From Agelaius tricolor (lineage: Eukaryota > Chordata > Aves > Passeriformes > Icteridae), in assembly GCA_023055355.1 (NCBI GenBank), contig JALJCS010000004.1, positions 24,402,744 to 24,466,743 on the forward strand: a DNA stretch of 64,000 nt. The letters run 5' to 3'. The notes below the pieces were generated by a model, which did no database searches, was not told the origin of the DNA, and saw only the letters and a program-made list of their open reading frames with translations. Of the stretch, positions 11,331 to 24,700 are shown piece by piece (within the stretch, counting starts at the first letter, position 1; each line of letters opens with the position of its first letter). Both the position numbers and the translations under genes were made by a program.

Positions 11331-13465
11331 TGGCCCCCTTTAAACAGTGAAACAATTTATTCTTAATAGCTTTTGAATTTAGTTTATAAAGCAACAGTCT
11401 TCTTTAACAATAATACTGCTTTGCACTGTGAAGTATTTCTTTATAGGTTTGAAGTCTGTAGGGTAGAGGATGGAATGCTCTGAAAATCTAGTGACAGGCA
11501 CAGGTAACACCTTTTGTAAAGATGTCTGTATGCGTTTGAGGTGTGAAAATAATCTCTTTAGTTAGTTTTCAGCTTGTAGAACATTCATTACTATTATGTC
11601 TTGGAGATTGCAGTAAGTAGATTTGTATTCCACTGATGAATTTCAACAGAAAAACAATTAAAATGCATACTGGTGCATACTGGAAACAACAATTAGCCTG
11701 TGGCTGGGAAAACTTGATAATACTAAAGTATAAGTGCTGATCAGAAGGCAATTTTGCTTTTATGGGAGGATGATTAAATGCATGATAGAAGGAAAAAATG
11801 CATATTTTTGAGAACACTAGGAACAGGCTAGTAATTTCTAATGTACATCTCAAAAATAAAGCAAATCAATGAAAGGTTACAAGATGTACTTTTAAAAGAG
11901 GAAAATGCAAGGAGAAAAACGTAGTTTTAAATGGCATTCTCAGATTTTCCTTTAAGCCTGTGATTAATAATCTTTGTGTTTCTACTACGAGGCAAGCTGC
12001 TATAGTCTTACCCACTATATATTTTAATGAAAAATACCTTAACTTGCTTAATTTTGGGCACCATTAATCCTGTGATGTGTTTGCTTCCTGTTTTGAAATG
12101 CCAAAATGCTAAATCTTTTGGACAAATTTTAGTCCACTAGTAAATTAAGAAGTATGAATTTTTGGTCCCATGTATAGAAAAAAAAATTTGTCGTAAAATG
12201 ACATTGTGTTAATCTACTATAAAGAGTAAATTTAAAATGGCATTGTCTGAGCAGTTTGCATGGAAATTCTGATAGTCAAGAAAGGTGAGGGGGAACAGAA
12301 AAAAAAAGTTGTAAAAAAAAAGAATTCCTCTTACAGGCAATAGTATTGGATTTGAGGTGTTACATTAAGGGAACTCCAAGCAAACTCACACTGTGCTGCT
12401 GATGTCAAAACTGAGAATGTACCTGGTAACAGCAGGTTACAAGAATTCTTGTTCCAGGACACAAGCGGAGAGACATCTTGGGTTCACAACTGAATGCTGA
12501 TAAACGACCAAGTTCAAACTAGCATTTTGTTAATCTGCTACTCTAAGAAGCACTGTTACGTACATTCCCAAATCAAGTTTACTTTTAAGTTACATTGGTT
12601 TATTTTCTCATACACCTTTTAACCCAGATAATAGCTTAAGAAATTTAGCTTTTATGATTAGAATATGACTGAGCAATGAGCAATAAGTATAAGATGATTT
12701 CTAATTCTAAATTATTTCCAGTTATTCTAGTAACATAGTTACAATACTGATTAATTAATGCAAGTAATTTTAACTATCAATTAAATAAAAGTAATAAGTA
12801 ATACAATTAATAATTAGAAATAATAAATAGAAGATAGGTGATGTAGAAAAAACTTCTAAATTTGAAATGTTTCTCTGCCTAACTTCAAACATTAAAGGCT
12901 TCTTGCTTTTATGAATATGTAATACAATGACAGTTGGAAACAAATGATTCTGTCTGAGATAAACAGGTTTCTTGTATATAAACCAGAAACAGAGAAGGTA
13001 ACACACTTCCATTTAGCACTTTGATATAGAAATCTACAAAACAGGGTTTCCTTCTTACTCCGTAAAAAAAATTTGACCTCTTTTTAAAATTCCCTTGAAG
13101 TCCTATATACTGGTTTCAGTTCAGCAAATGCTGTTGTCAGTGTCTCAGTGTCCTATGGAATTTGATTAGTAAAAGGTAGAAGTCCAATCTTGCAAAAGTT
13201 CCTTAACAATGCAACCAATCCTGAAGACCTTAGTCCAGCATCGCCATGGAGTGCCTTAAAAGTGATAATTCCACTTAAAAAGTAAAGAATAAAAATCGCC
13301 TTACTCCTTCTCTTTTGCAGTGAAGTATCAAATTTTTGATTGAGTTTTCTCTAGCTAAAAAAGCAACACATGCTATTATAAACTATTTTACTGTGTTTTC
13401 TTTGCCTTCCCATGACATTATTTTTAAAGATAGCTGATATACTGTACTACAATATCAGTAAAATC

Positions 13466-13515
13466 AGTAAGTAAGTAGTAAGGCTTAAGTAGTAGTAAGT
13501 AAGTAGTAAGGCTTA
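13466..13515. repeat. Tandem duplication, 22-bp unit at 28-bp spacing
   Basis: The 22-base unit beginning AGTAAGTAAGTAGTAAGGCT stands at 13466-13487 and exactly again at 13494-13515, in a locally AGTA-rich stretch. It looks like a small slippage duplication in non-coding DNA. Confidence 0.9.
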
Positions 13516-16500
13516 GGTATTTAATTGATTTACTTCAAGTAGGCTTGATTTCCCTTATACTTCCAACAGAAAAATGCATGCAAATAGCAGTGAAAAACTT
13601 TTAAGTTTCTTCTATAATGATGCTGTATATGTTAAGTCATCTGGTGGAAAATACAGGATTTAAATAAAGAAATATGTGTCCAGTGTATAGGATCTTTAAT
13701 AAATGTATGTCCTGCGTATAGGATTTTATTAATGAATTATTTTTTGCTTACAGAATACTTCTGTATATTGAACTACAATGCAAAATTCTTGGGTAGTGCA
13801 GATGTTTTCACATGAAAATACAACATTGCCTCCTGTTGTTAAAGGAAAGGTTCATAAAATTTATATTTAAATGTCACTGCTACTGAAGATATGGGTTGGT
13901 AAGGCCTTCAGTAAAATAAAATCATGGAATAACTGTAGTGATGAGCAAGCCCAGTATATTTAGAGCCTTGTTAGTGTAGCTATGATTTGTGTCAGAAGAA
14001 TTGCATAGATTATATTATTACATTTAAAATTACTTATAGTGTGGTTTATTTCCAAATGCCAATTTATTATAGGTTTTTGAAATCTTAAAATAATATTGAA
14101 GATTAATTATGTATTTCAAAGCTGCTGTAGATGCATAGGTAAGCAGATGAACAATTATGCTTCTAAGCAAAATGCTTGTTTAGAAGCTGTCAAAACTTTG
14201 ACTCTTCAGTATTCCTTTTCTTCTGTACTCTTCCCCATAATTTCAATTAAATTTTAATCATGGGGTAGTTATTTTCAGGGTGCTGTTGTGGGATAATTAA
14301 AAGTGAGGCTGAATTAAAGCAATTCCCAGGCAGAATACATGTAAAAACAAGCTAAAAGTTGTGCCATCACACTGCACAGCATACCTCAAATTTTGATATG
14401 TTGCCCTTTTTATAGAAACTTCAGTTTCTCTGCTTCACCATTTCCTCTGAAGATACTGGTGGAAAACCCAGTAGACTGAACCTGAATACTGGGAATATGA
14501 GAAAGGAATTATGACCTCCTCACTTACAGGCATCCTTTCTTTCCCCTGAGAGCATAAGAATCCTTAAAATGTTATGTGTGCATGGTAGAGCCAATCAAGC
14601 ACTCCCCTCAAAACAGAACTTGTTTAAGGCTGAAAGGGGCAAACCAACTTGTCTTATGCAGCACAGTTAACTGCTCATTTCCTCTGTTGTGATCTATGTT
14701 TTCCCTGTATCCATCCATGCATGATCCAAAAAAAGGAGAGGGAAAAACGAGACCTATGTGTCCCATGAAACTGAAACCAGGTCAGAGGTGAAAAACAAAC
14801 GAGCAGTCAAATGTTGTTTGGCAGAGGTGCTCTTGCAGAAGAAACATTATGTAAGAAGGAACATTTTAGTCACCCTTGCATGAAAATCAGACACAGGAAT
14901 TAGGTGCTTGATTAGATTAAAAAGGTACCAATTCAGATCACTAGCAACATGTTGCCTGAGGAAGCCAAGTGCTAAAATGCCAGCATGGTATTATCACATG
15001 TTCTCATGCCTGGTGCTTTTAAAAGAGGAAATCAATCAGCTCAAAAACATATCCATGGAAAGAGAACTGGAGCACAAAAATGCTCCAAGACAGCCTCAAG
15101 TAGGCACAAACATTGTAAATCCATTATATACACAGTGTGAGACATCTCAGGCAGTGATTATAGGAATGATTCCTGTAATGTCATTTGTGCATTATTTATC
15201 ACTTTGGACCAAATTGCTACAGCCAAACTCAGTTTTTATTTTTAAAAAAGAAGTTTCCTTTATCTGGAATCAATGAAATCCAAAAATTGTGTAGTAGATA
15301 CAGTGTTGCCTAGAGGATCATGTCCTGAGCCTTGAGATAGATGGATTTCTTTCCAGAGTAATACAGTACTGGACTGTACCTGCCATAAATATGAACATTT
15401 GAAAATCCCATCTTCTTAAAAGAGCATTAGTACCATCAAGAGTATTTCTGTGATTGACTCATACAGTTGCTACAAGTTATTGTCAGGTCTCCTTTCTCCA
15501 ACTCTGTCATGCAACTTTTATTGAAATTTTTCATTGAAATGCTTTGGAAGGGTCAGAAGAAAGGAAACAAGAACAAGAATAAGCTAGTCATAATTCCATT
15601 GCATAATTAGTGGAATACCATAAAACCAGCATCAGCAATACCAATAGCCATCTTAGTGAAAAGCAGTAAAATTAATTAAAAGTCCTTGTTAGCTTTACAT
15701 CACATTGATTTTAGAATACCACTTTCTTTAATTTTACTCACTTGTCCAACAATTTCACTTCACATATGAAATTGTTCTGTACTTTCTAAGTACTTTACTG
15801 CCTTAGGACATTCCAGTGCTCATAGGTCCATCAACTCGACTTGCCAGACCACAGTTCCTGAGAAAGAGAGGGAACAGCACCTGAGAGACTGGTGCTGTGC
15901 TCAATAGCATCAGTGATTATGAACACCCTAATACTGGTGGACAATACAGTAGGAAGTTTAAAGTTTTCATAGAACAATATTGAAATATCGTTCCTCAAGG
16001 TTCAAGGGTTGTGCTAGAAGTTGTAATAAAAATATTGATTTAAATCTACTGGTTACATTTCTCTGAGATAAGCTTAAGAAATGCCTTCAGAGATTTTTTG
16101 TTCATAATCAAGATTAAACTGTTGTCAAACTATTTAAAGGTTAGTTAAGTGCCTGTATCAAAAAGCATAATGTAAAGGTGACCTTAAAAATCTGTTTAAT
16201 AAATGGAACCTTACATCTTTGTAATGTTTTTTAATGAGGTTTTAGAGTAAGGTCATTACAGATCCCTTTGTTTTGATTTTGTGTCTTGCTACAATTTGGG
16301 TATATCAGCTGAGATGCATCCAGTTTACTGAAATATATTCTTCATCTGCCACTTTATCCTTAGTTTGAATTGTCATAATAAAATGTTCAGCAAAGAAGAG
16401 TTTCTTTTCAGTTCATCTCTAACTCTACAGGGATGCCAAGAAGTGACCAACTATTTCTATGACATGAGGGTAGTTTAGAAAACTGTAATCCATTAAGATT

Positions 16501-18267
16501 ATTAAATATTTTTTAATTTAATTTTTTTGTGAAATCAAATGATTGCCACATTGACTTGAACATTAATTGTGCCTGAAAGTTTTTTGATAGGCATGATTTT
16601 TTACCTGGGGAAAGACACCATGCTTCTGCTGAGAGCACTAATATTCATGACATATGAAGACTGCTACTTTTAAGTAATAAATACCACAGTTCTGCAAGAT
16701 AAAAATAAGCTGTTGTGAATTGCTGAGTGGTTTCAGATTGTTCTGTCTTCTCTGATATGCAAAGTGTTCAGCATTTTGCAGCAGCAAGTAGTTCTAGTTC
16801 ACATAATACAAGTGTACTGCAATGCCTGCAAAACCCATAGGGGTTAGCTGTTGTACAAGAGACCCAGTGCTTTTGATCAGGGCCCAAGGTCATAAGAGAA
16901 TCACTGCCAAATTGTACTGCAGCCTGTTTGGGGGAAGAAAGATGTTACCTATGTATAATTCTGTAAGAAAACAAGTAAACACAACTCTTAACTTGTCATT
17001 TCTGTATTTCTAGTAACAAAGAATATATGAAGAGTAAAACTAAGGGAAGTGACCATGGTTAATGAAGAGCACTTTCTGCACTCCTTGTTTAAGAAGAAGG
17101 AATTTGCTGAGCCTAATAGACAAAGAGTAATAATCAACAGAACTAATTCTAAGAAGTGCCATAGAAGTGCCATCTTTGAACCATAGAAAGAGTTGATGGA
17201 CTTGACAAAAATCATATGAAACATTCCACACTCTGTGTTATCTGTCCTTGCTTGCTCAACTGTGAAGAACTGTGTATTCAGGCTGCTTTCTACAATATTG
17301 CCAATCACCTTTTTTGGACTCTGAAGTGATATTTTCTTATCTCTCTAGCGGTTTCATTTGCATGCATTCTGTAACTATGCACAAGCAAAATATATTATCT
17401 ACTTTACCTATTTAAAAATAAGCACAGTGGTGAATAAAATCAATTTCATTTTTCTGACCCACACCATTCTAATTGCTTAGGTTCACATCAATGGAAACTG
17501 GAACTGATGTTGTATGAGGGTTAGGGCAAATATCTGCTCATACCATATGAAAATGAGCTTCTAAAGATACTTTCACTGTTGGAAAAAAGGAGATAAAAAT
17601 GTTATTTATAACAAGGCCTTATGTTCTGTACATATATTGTCCTTGAAATATTTTTGATTTTACTTTATTTCTTGTAAAAGAGAAAATCTATAATTTATTT
17701 AGAAAATACTACTGTAAACTTTAGTTTTATTGATGAATAAATGATTTTTTTCTGAAGACTATCACTGCTGTCATCCTGCTATTGATCTATACTGGACATA
17801 ATTGTTCTTGCATTTCTCTACCTTCATGGGACAGTCTTAAGAGGCCTCTTGAGATATGACAAACACAGAATCAGTCTTTACCAGCTCTATAATGATAAGG
17901 GGAATCTTGAAATTAGAGCAGGAAAGCCAAAGGAACATACTCAATAGGCACTGCTTTATAAAACCATTTCAGGTTTTTCAGTATGGGAAGTTATTTTAGG
18001 GTAACTGCAGAAACTGTTTTAGTTCCCTAATTTCCCAAGTAACAGGGAGATAATCACAAATGCCAATGATCATCAGTCCAAGATTTCATGCTTCAATGCA
18101 GGGGTGTATTTAAAAATTTGCACAGATGTCACTTAGAAAGCTACTGAAATTATTGGTAATAACATGTCTTCTAGGAGTAAGCTTAGTAAACTTGCTAATT
18201 TGACAAAACCTGAACTTGGCATTTAAAGTCCTAGAATTATTCTTTGTACCTGTATAGATTTTTTTTT

Positions 18268-18340
18268 AAGGATTTGGTGTGGTGGATTTTTTTTGCTTTA
18301 GTTTGGTGGGGGATGGTGTTTTGGTTTTTTTTTTATTTTA
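18268..18340. repeat. G/T-rich low-complexity tract
   Basis: The + strand is almost entirely G and T, with units such as TTTGGTGTGGTGGATTTT and GGTGGGGGATGGTGTTTTGG. It resembles the longer tracts at 39.5 and 62.3 kb. Confidence 0.75.
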
Positions 18341-20151
18341 CTTCAATGTAATTCTGACGAGTAAGAAGAATAATTCCTTAATTATGCACAGTATAGAGAA
18401 ATTTAAAGGGGTTTGGGTTTTTTACCTTCTAAGTATACACTGCCTAAGGCTTCCTTTGTTTGGAGCCTGTATCTCATGATTACCACTTTTATAGGCTTTA
18501 AAATTAGACTGCTTAATCTCAGCAAGAAAACTATTCTGCAGCTCTGAGAAAAGTAAAACCAATCTTCATGTCCTATGAGTAAAACATTTTGTACATCTCT
18601 GTCAAGTGTCTGTTCCTTTATGTACAATGTACAGAATATTTAGAATGTGTCTCTGTGCAAAGCAGATACTTGTCAATAGTCTCATTTGGGGAAAAAACAT
18701 TTAAGCACCCAATTAACCTTCATAAAGAACACACATGACAATTTTTCCCCAATTATCTAGTAACTATAGCATCTGAATCACTTGTTCTTAGGAAGAACCC
18801 AAAGGATTCACAACTTAACTGCAACAATTCTGTCCAAAACCAGAATGTCTCTACCAAACTATTCAGAGACTGAGACATCTTTTGTATACAATCTCTTTGT
18901 CATGGGCAATTTAATTTTATATAACTCAACAGTATTTTCCCAAACCCTTCCACTAGACAATGATACAAGAGCAATCAGTAGCACACTCCCCCTGTTCTTC
19001 ATAGAAGCCATTTGCTGAAACATTTAATATTTGCTTTAAGTAAAAAAATCTATCAGCTCTTTCCAGACTGAATGTGTGGCGCATGACCCTGCAGGGCTTC
19101 TGCATCTGCAACTCCTTCACAAGTATTTATACCAGCATAAAAAGGTACTGATGCCAGTATTGTGATATGAACAACATTAATTGTTGTTCCTGTTGCTCCT
19201 AAGGGACAGGAAAATTAAAAACATTTTAAAACTATTGTTAAAATTGCTAATCCTTAATTAGAGCCCTTTAGAAGTTGTGTGACTGATCCTTGCTTGGTAG
19301 TAGCATCTTGTAAAATTCACTAACTTGAACTTTACATTTGAATTAACTGTTGTTAAATTTATAAAAGATTTGGTATGTGAAATTGCTCGTACTAGAGAAA
19401 ATGTTTAATCCACACAAATTCATTGATTTGTCATTAGCCTAGAAACACAAGATGAACATTTCCTGCTGAGAGTTGTGTATGACTTGGATGACTAGAGAAA
19501 AATCACTGTGAAACTAGTTGGATAATATAAAAAAAATACCTGAGGTTATTTTTATAGGAGAGGCAAGCTATATAAATAAGCACCATCTTTAAATAGATTA
19601 AATACTACATAAAAGAATAGGCATTCTTCCTTTCTTCTAGCTGTTTCCCCCCTCTTTGTTACCAAGGTATGAAAAATCAGTTGTTTGCTTTACCAATGAT
19701 ATCTGTGGTCTGATACAAGTTATTTGTTCCTACAAGCCTTATCTCAGTCTGTAAACTATTATTCCTGCAGAAACATAAGTAGCTTCTCCCAGCAGGGCTA
19801 AGAATGGGTTGTTCTTCAAGGAACTAAAGAGTATCTTAAATCTGCTTGGTGTATTAAAACCTCCCCCACAAAATACAACAAAAACACAAACTGAGAAGAA
19901 CATTGGTAACAAAGAAACACACAGGAGTCTGTTGAAAACAGACAAGAAGCTGGCTGAGTCAGGTAACAGTTTGATACAAACAGCTTTTAGGTAAAACAGC
20001 CTTCATAATTTCAGTTGAAATTTGCGCAAGGGGCTTGTTTGAGCTTTTTTGCCTTGTGTAGAGTAAAATAATTTTGGCTTATAGAAAAATATTATAAAAT
20101 TACAGATCTTGGTGAAAAACTTGATAACTAATTCCCTAATGTGGTGGAAGA

Positions 20152-20265
20152 TCACAGAATCAATAGAATAGTTTGGATTGGAAGGGACCTTTCAGGGTCA
20201 CCTAGTCCAACCCCTCTGCCATGAGCAGGGACATCTTCAGCTCGATCAGGTGGCTCAGAGCAACT
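20152..20265 (-). mobile_element. CR1 LINE 3' fragment (antisense)
   Basis: It starts ATCACAGAATCAATAGAATA and continues TTGGATTGGAAGGGACCTTT, AGTCCAACCCCTCTGCCATG and GCAGGGACATCTTC. This is a good match to the reverse complement of the avian CR1 3' end. The copy is about 110 bases, heavily 5' truncated, and less diverged than the one at 8.9 kb. Confidence 0.88.
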
Positions 20266-20869
20266 AGCTGCTTACTTTAATTAAGAGTCTTTGAAATATA
20301 AAAATGCATCACACAGTAACCAGCGGTAGGCTTCTGAAGCTTTTGGTCCTATCCAGTGGAAGGCTCTGAAGTGAAAGTTGTCAGTGTTCCCACAGAAACT
20401 GTGCAGATTTTTAAAGAAACCTTTTTATAGAAATTATTTCTTACCTCTCATCTATTTGGCAAACCTAGTTTATTTCTTTCAGTTTAAGTAACAATACGAC
20501 ACGTCTGGCTGAGACTCCACATCTTCACATACTGTTGATAGTATGGCATCATCAGCATTTATGTAACTTAGCGGAAAATGTCAGGTGTGATAAATTATGT
20601 GCTTTATTTTCCCTTCAGTGGCTCAGCGAGACATTTCACCTGCAGGATGTGGATCAGAATACTTCCTGTCACAGAAAATAGTCCTCTAACGGGTCCCTGA
20701 GTGAATGCTTGGTGCGTAGTGTGGGTTTTAATTGCTATTTTTCCCCAGGCGCCAGCTCCTTGTAAATCTCCTCAGCGCGGCCGCTCTGCGTGAGCAGATG
20801 CCAGCAGACACTGGCCCAGAGCGCTCACTGTCTGCTCTGAGAGCAGCGGCGAGCTGAAGGCGCTCAGCG

Positions 20870-21720
20870 GGGGCAGGCCGCTCCTTGTCTCTGTGACACG
20901 TCGGGGTCCACATCTCGCCGAGGGGAGCCTGAGCAGCACACCGGGGCCGGCACCCGTTTCCTAGGGACAGCCGTGCCAGGCCGTGCTAGAGACGAGGGAA
21001 AGACACCGGGATAAGGCTGGCGGGGAAACCACCGCCGCCGCCTCGAAAGCCTCGCCGGGCGGACAGACCGTGCTCGGCTCCGATACACCTGTGCTGTCTC
21101 GGTAGCAAAGCACTTGGATTTGATTTATCCTGGCGCTGCTGAGGCTGGAGGCAGCAGTGGCTGGGAGGAAGGGAAAACCCGCACACTCTGCCTCTGCTCG
21201 GCTCTGCCGCACGGCCGAACGAGCCCTGAGGGCCCGGGCCTGGCCCCGCCGCTCCCCTCGCGCCGCCGCGGGGAGGCGGTGGCGGACGCCGGTCCGGCCC
21301 GGCCCCGCCCCGCCCCTTCCGCAGCGGCCCGGGCGCTATGTGGCGGGCGGGGGCGGCGGGCGCCGTGCGCGCCGCGGGACGGGCGGCGGCGGCGGCAGCG
21401 GCGGCGGCGGCCGGGGCGCGGCAGCGCGGCGGCACCGGGGACGCCCCGAGGGCGGGCACAGCCGCCGCCGGCAGTGGCCGCACGGTGAGCGAGGGGCGGG
21501 CGGACGGTGGGGGCGAGGCGCGGCCTGCGCGGCGGCGGGCGGAGCGGCCGTGGCCGAGCCCCGGCTGGGGCGGGCAGGGAGGGAAGGGTGACAGGCGGGG
21601 ATTCGCCAGGCGGCCGCCGGCTCCGGGCGGGTCTGTGTCAGCCCGCGGTAGCCAGGCCGGCGCCGCCGCCCAGCCTCTTCGCAGGCCGGCCGGTAGCGGG
21701 GCGCGTCTTCTCCTGCCCAC
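20870..21720 (+). promoter_or_regulatory. FXN: FXN CpG island promoter
   Basis: GC and CpG content rise sharply above the AT-rich flanks from about 20.87 kb, reach their peak at 21.2-21.6 kb and fall again in intron 1. GC boxes stand close to the start codon: CCCCGCCCCGCCCC at 21303-21316, 22 bases before the ATG. No TATA box is seen. The island covers exon 1 and the start of intron 1, as expected for a housekeeping mitochondrial gene. The transcription start cannot be fixed from sequence alone. Confidence 0.8.
21338..21484 (+). CDS. FXN: FXN exon 1: start codon and mitochondrial presequence
   Basis: The ATG at 21338-21340 has G at -3. The exon encodes exactly 49 codons ([20 protein letters not shown] onward to SGRT) and ends at the donor GTGAGC (21485). 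It is rich in Arg and Ala and lacks acidic residues over the first 34 positions, so it should form a positively charged targeting helix. Residues 16-25 are ten alanines (21383-21412) encoded mostly by GCG. Sequence similarity to the human presequence is nearly absent beyond MW, which is usual for presequences. The start is chosen because exon 2 follows in phase 0 and no upstream in-frame ATG is evident. Confidence 0.9.
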
Positions 21721-24700
21721 TCTCCCGCCTGCCTTCTACTTTCTTGTTCTCTCCGTGCCTCGGGAGTTGGCGCACACCGGAGCTGGTGCATTCGTCTGCT
21801 GCCCCTCTCCAGGCGCAGAAGGCGGTGCTGGCTGCCCTCAGCCGGCTGTGGTACGCGGAGGCAGGGCCGGCTGTGTGCCGGCACCGCTGTTGGCAACCTC
21901 CAGTCACAAACCGAATATAGGAGCACAGTGAAGGAATTAATGCCTCTCAGCCTGGACAGAGCTTGAACGTGCTCGAGGTCTTGTAGGTTTTGATTCTGAA
22001 CGTGTATAAAATGCTGTAGGGTAAGGGGTGCAGTCAAGAATATAAGCAGTGAGTGTGGTGTATTTTGTCGGCCTGTATCTTTGTGTCGCCCTTCTATCTT
22101 TTCTGCCTGTGTCGTGGTTTTGCACTAACAGGCAGCTCATTGCTAATACATGCAGATCGGCCGTGCTTGAAGAGAGGCTGACATAGCTCCTTTGCAAATG
22201 TCACTTGCTTTTCAAGTCCGTCTGAAGTTTTCAGAACCTTGCATGAGTACACAGAAAGTAATCATGAGTGCTGTTCTACCATTAAACCGAATGGTCAGCG
22301 CCAGTTAGGAAGAAAATGCAAATCATGCCATCTTCCTTTCCCGCTGGATAGGATAAGTACTTCTGCTACTGTGTCTGGCGTGGGGATACAGCTTTTCCAT
22401 AATTTGGAAATCTGGAATCTGAAGTGGTTTTGACTCTTTGGAGGAGTCAAAGGAGGATCCACGGTTTTTGCTTGTTTCAGCTTAATACGTTCCTGACTTC
22501 CAGCAGAGGGACACATGTTGGTAGTGAAGCATTTGAGTAGTGGATACTTAGGAAAATCTGAGCCTAAGCTATTTAATAGACCGAAGTTGCTCAGTAATTC
22601 TGTGGCAGAGCAATAGAAAAGTTAGAATAGTTCTCTTTTCCTAGTTCGTTCTTCTATAATGAGAGGGTGTGGGGCTTTATTCCATTAGCTTGCATAATGA
22701 AGACAGGGATAATTCTAGATTGCTTCAATTATCTGAAGACTAAAGCTGCATAATTCCTTCCATATTAGCCCTGCAATATAGAATATGAACATTTTACTTG
22801 GGATGGAAAGGACTTAAAGGAGCTGTTTAATTTATATGATAAATACATAGTTCGTAATTCATTACATTTTAACTTTAATTCCATTTTGTTTCTGCTTACT
22901 TTAAACAGCAATTACAATATTATTCAGATGTGAAGAGCAGGACTGCTTGGTTCATGAATTTGAGAAATGCAGGAACTCTGAGTGACACAAGGTAAAAATA
23001 CATTTTGAGATATTCATATGAAAATATTGGTTATGTATTTTAGAATAACTTACATACATACTAATACTACCAAACTAATGTAATGTTGACATGATGTAAA
23101 GGACAACTACAGTTTCAGCTAAAAGCATTTTGTGTGTATTTACGAAGTCACTTAAAAAATACACAAATTACAAAATTGTGTACCTAAACACAGGTGTCTG
23201 GCACCATTTCACATGTGCCAGAGGATGAGAAATTTCTGCTTGTTCTGAGAGAACGTGACACAGCGTCTGTTGGAGACTTCTCCCTTCTGATGCAGAAATT
23301 GGAGACACAGTAAAAGATTATGCAGATGTCTGAAATGGCTCTTGCCTTTAAGTGCCTGAAGTGGACCTTGAACCTGTTCATGAATCCTGCCCAATCCAAA
23401 GGCTTTCTGTTCCCCATGCCCCAAAGCATTTCATGGTGTCCTTCACATAAGTGACATAGAGCATATTTCGGTAACTGGATAAGAAACTTTTCTAAAAGTT
23501 TCTATTACCAACTGATATATATTATATATTCAGCCCATAGTAGCTGTTCCATTGCCTTAAGCATTAGCAAAAATTGCGATTATTTTCCTGAACTGTTTGC
23601 TGGCAGGGAGACCCCTTTACACACTCAGCTGAAAGCTGACACTGATAGAGGTGGAACAGCTTACGTGATTTTAATTACATTTGTTTAATGAAACTGTTCT
23701 ACTCTTGATTCCACTAAAGACTAAAAGAGAATTGGTCTCACAGGTGCTTTAAGCCTTACGTAATGGCCACAAGGGTGCTTTGAGACTCTCTGGAGTAGTC
23801 TGTAATTCATAAGTGTCAGTTCATAAGCACAGTTTAAATAACATCTAATTACCAGGTTGCATGGGTAATTCCAGTTGAGGAGGCAAATGCTATGCATAAA
23901 CATGACATGTGATACTGATATTTCTAAACTGTGTATAGCTACAGCAAGTTTTGTAGAGTCAAATGACATATTTCTAAATGGGAGATGCTTTTGTCTCTAT
24001 TTGTAGAGTTCAAAACTTACACAAAGTCCTATTATGAAAATTCCTTACTTTGAAATCTGATGCTGTTTACTAAATGGGGTTAGTATATCTAAGGAAGTAA
24101 GTAGCTTTTCCTCAGTTAAGAGATCTCTAATACCAACTAATTTCAAAATTTCACCTCCATTGATAAGGTGGATTGTCAGTTACATCACCTTAAGAAAAAT
24201 GACTACTTGTTTTATAAGATCATTTCATGGTTACAGTTTCATCCAAAGTTGTGGTCTTGGTATGATTTTATTGTAGGGAAAATGCTGTCTTCCATGCTTT
24301 TCCTCCTAATTGTGGACTTCTATGTCATTTGTAGCTCATTAGATGAGACAACCTATGAGAAACTGGCTGAAGAAACACTGGACTCCTTAGCAGATTTCTT
24401 TGAGGACCTGGCAGATAAACCTTTTACCCCAGAAGATTATGATGTCTCTCTAGGGGTATGTTTTAAACATTATATTACCACTGTAATTATTGTAGGGGTT
24501 TTTTTTTCCTATTATTTGAAGGAGAATTTTAAATTAGTCACCTTAATGCTGACACTGAAAATACAATGAATTTTTACACATTTATTGTATACTGACCAGG
24601 GCAACAACTCTGGTGAGAAGTAACACATACCATTGTGTGATTTAGGGATTCAAAATTTTTCATGTTTAGAGAAAGACATAATATAGAATAATAAATGAGC

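Larger units (their letters stand above)
11340..20150. other. Intergenic DNA between PIP5K1B and FXN
   Basis: About 8.8 kb of AT-rich DNA. I find no coding exon with a family match. It holds a 28-bp-period duplication at 13466-13515, a G/T-rich tract at 18268-18340 and scattered short open frames. The largest is a 122-codon frame at 14908-15276, which has no recognisable domain and is judged a chance frame. Regulatory elements of either neighbour could lie here but cannot be picked out. Confidence 0.7.

Noticed and set aside
14908..15276. 122-codon plus-strand frame between PIP5K1B and FXN
   Set aside because: It is long for AT-rich DNA, but I recognise no domain, promoter or splice context. 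One such frame in 64 kb is within chance.
20986..22037. Long minus-strand frames over the FXN CpG island (244 and 233 codons)
   Set aside because: They are shadows of GC-rich FXN exon 1 and promoter DNA. They have low-complexity Pro/Arg/Ala composition and no family match.
24168..24569. 133-codon frame containing frataxin exon 3
   Set aside because: The ends are intron sequence; the real coding part is 24335-24455 as shown by phase and family alignment.
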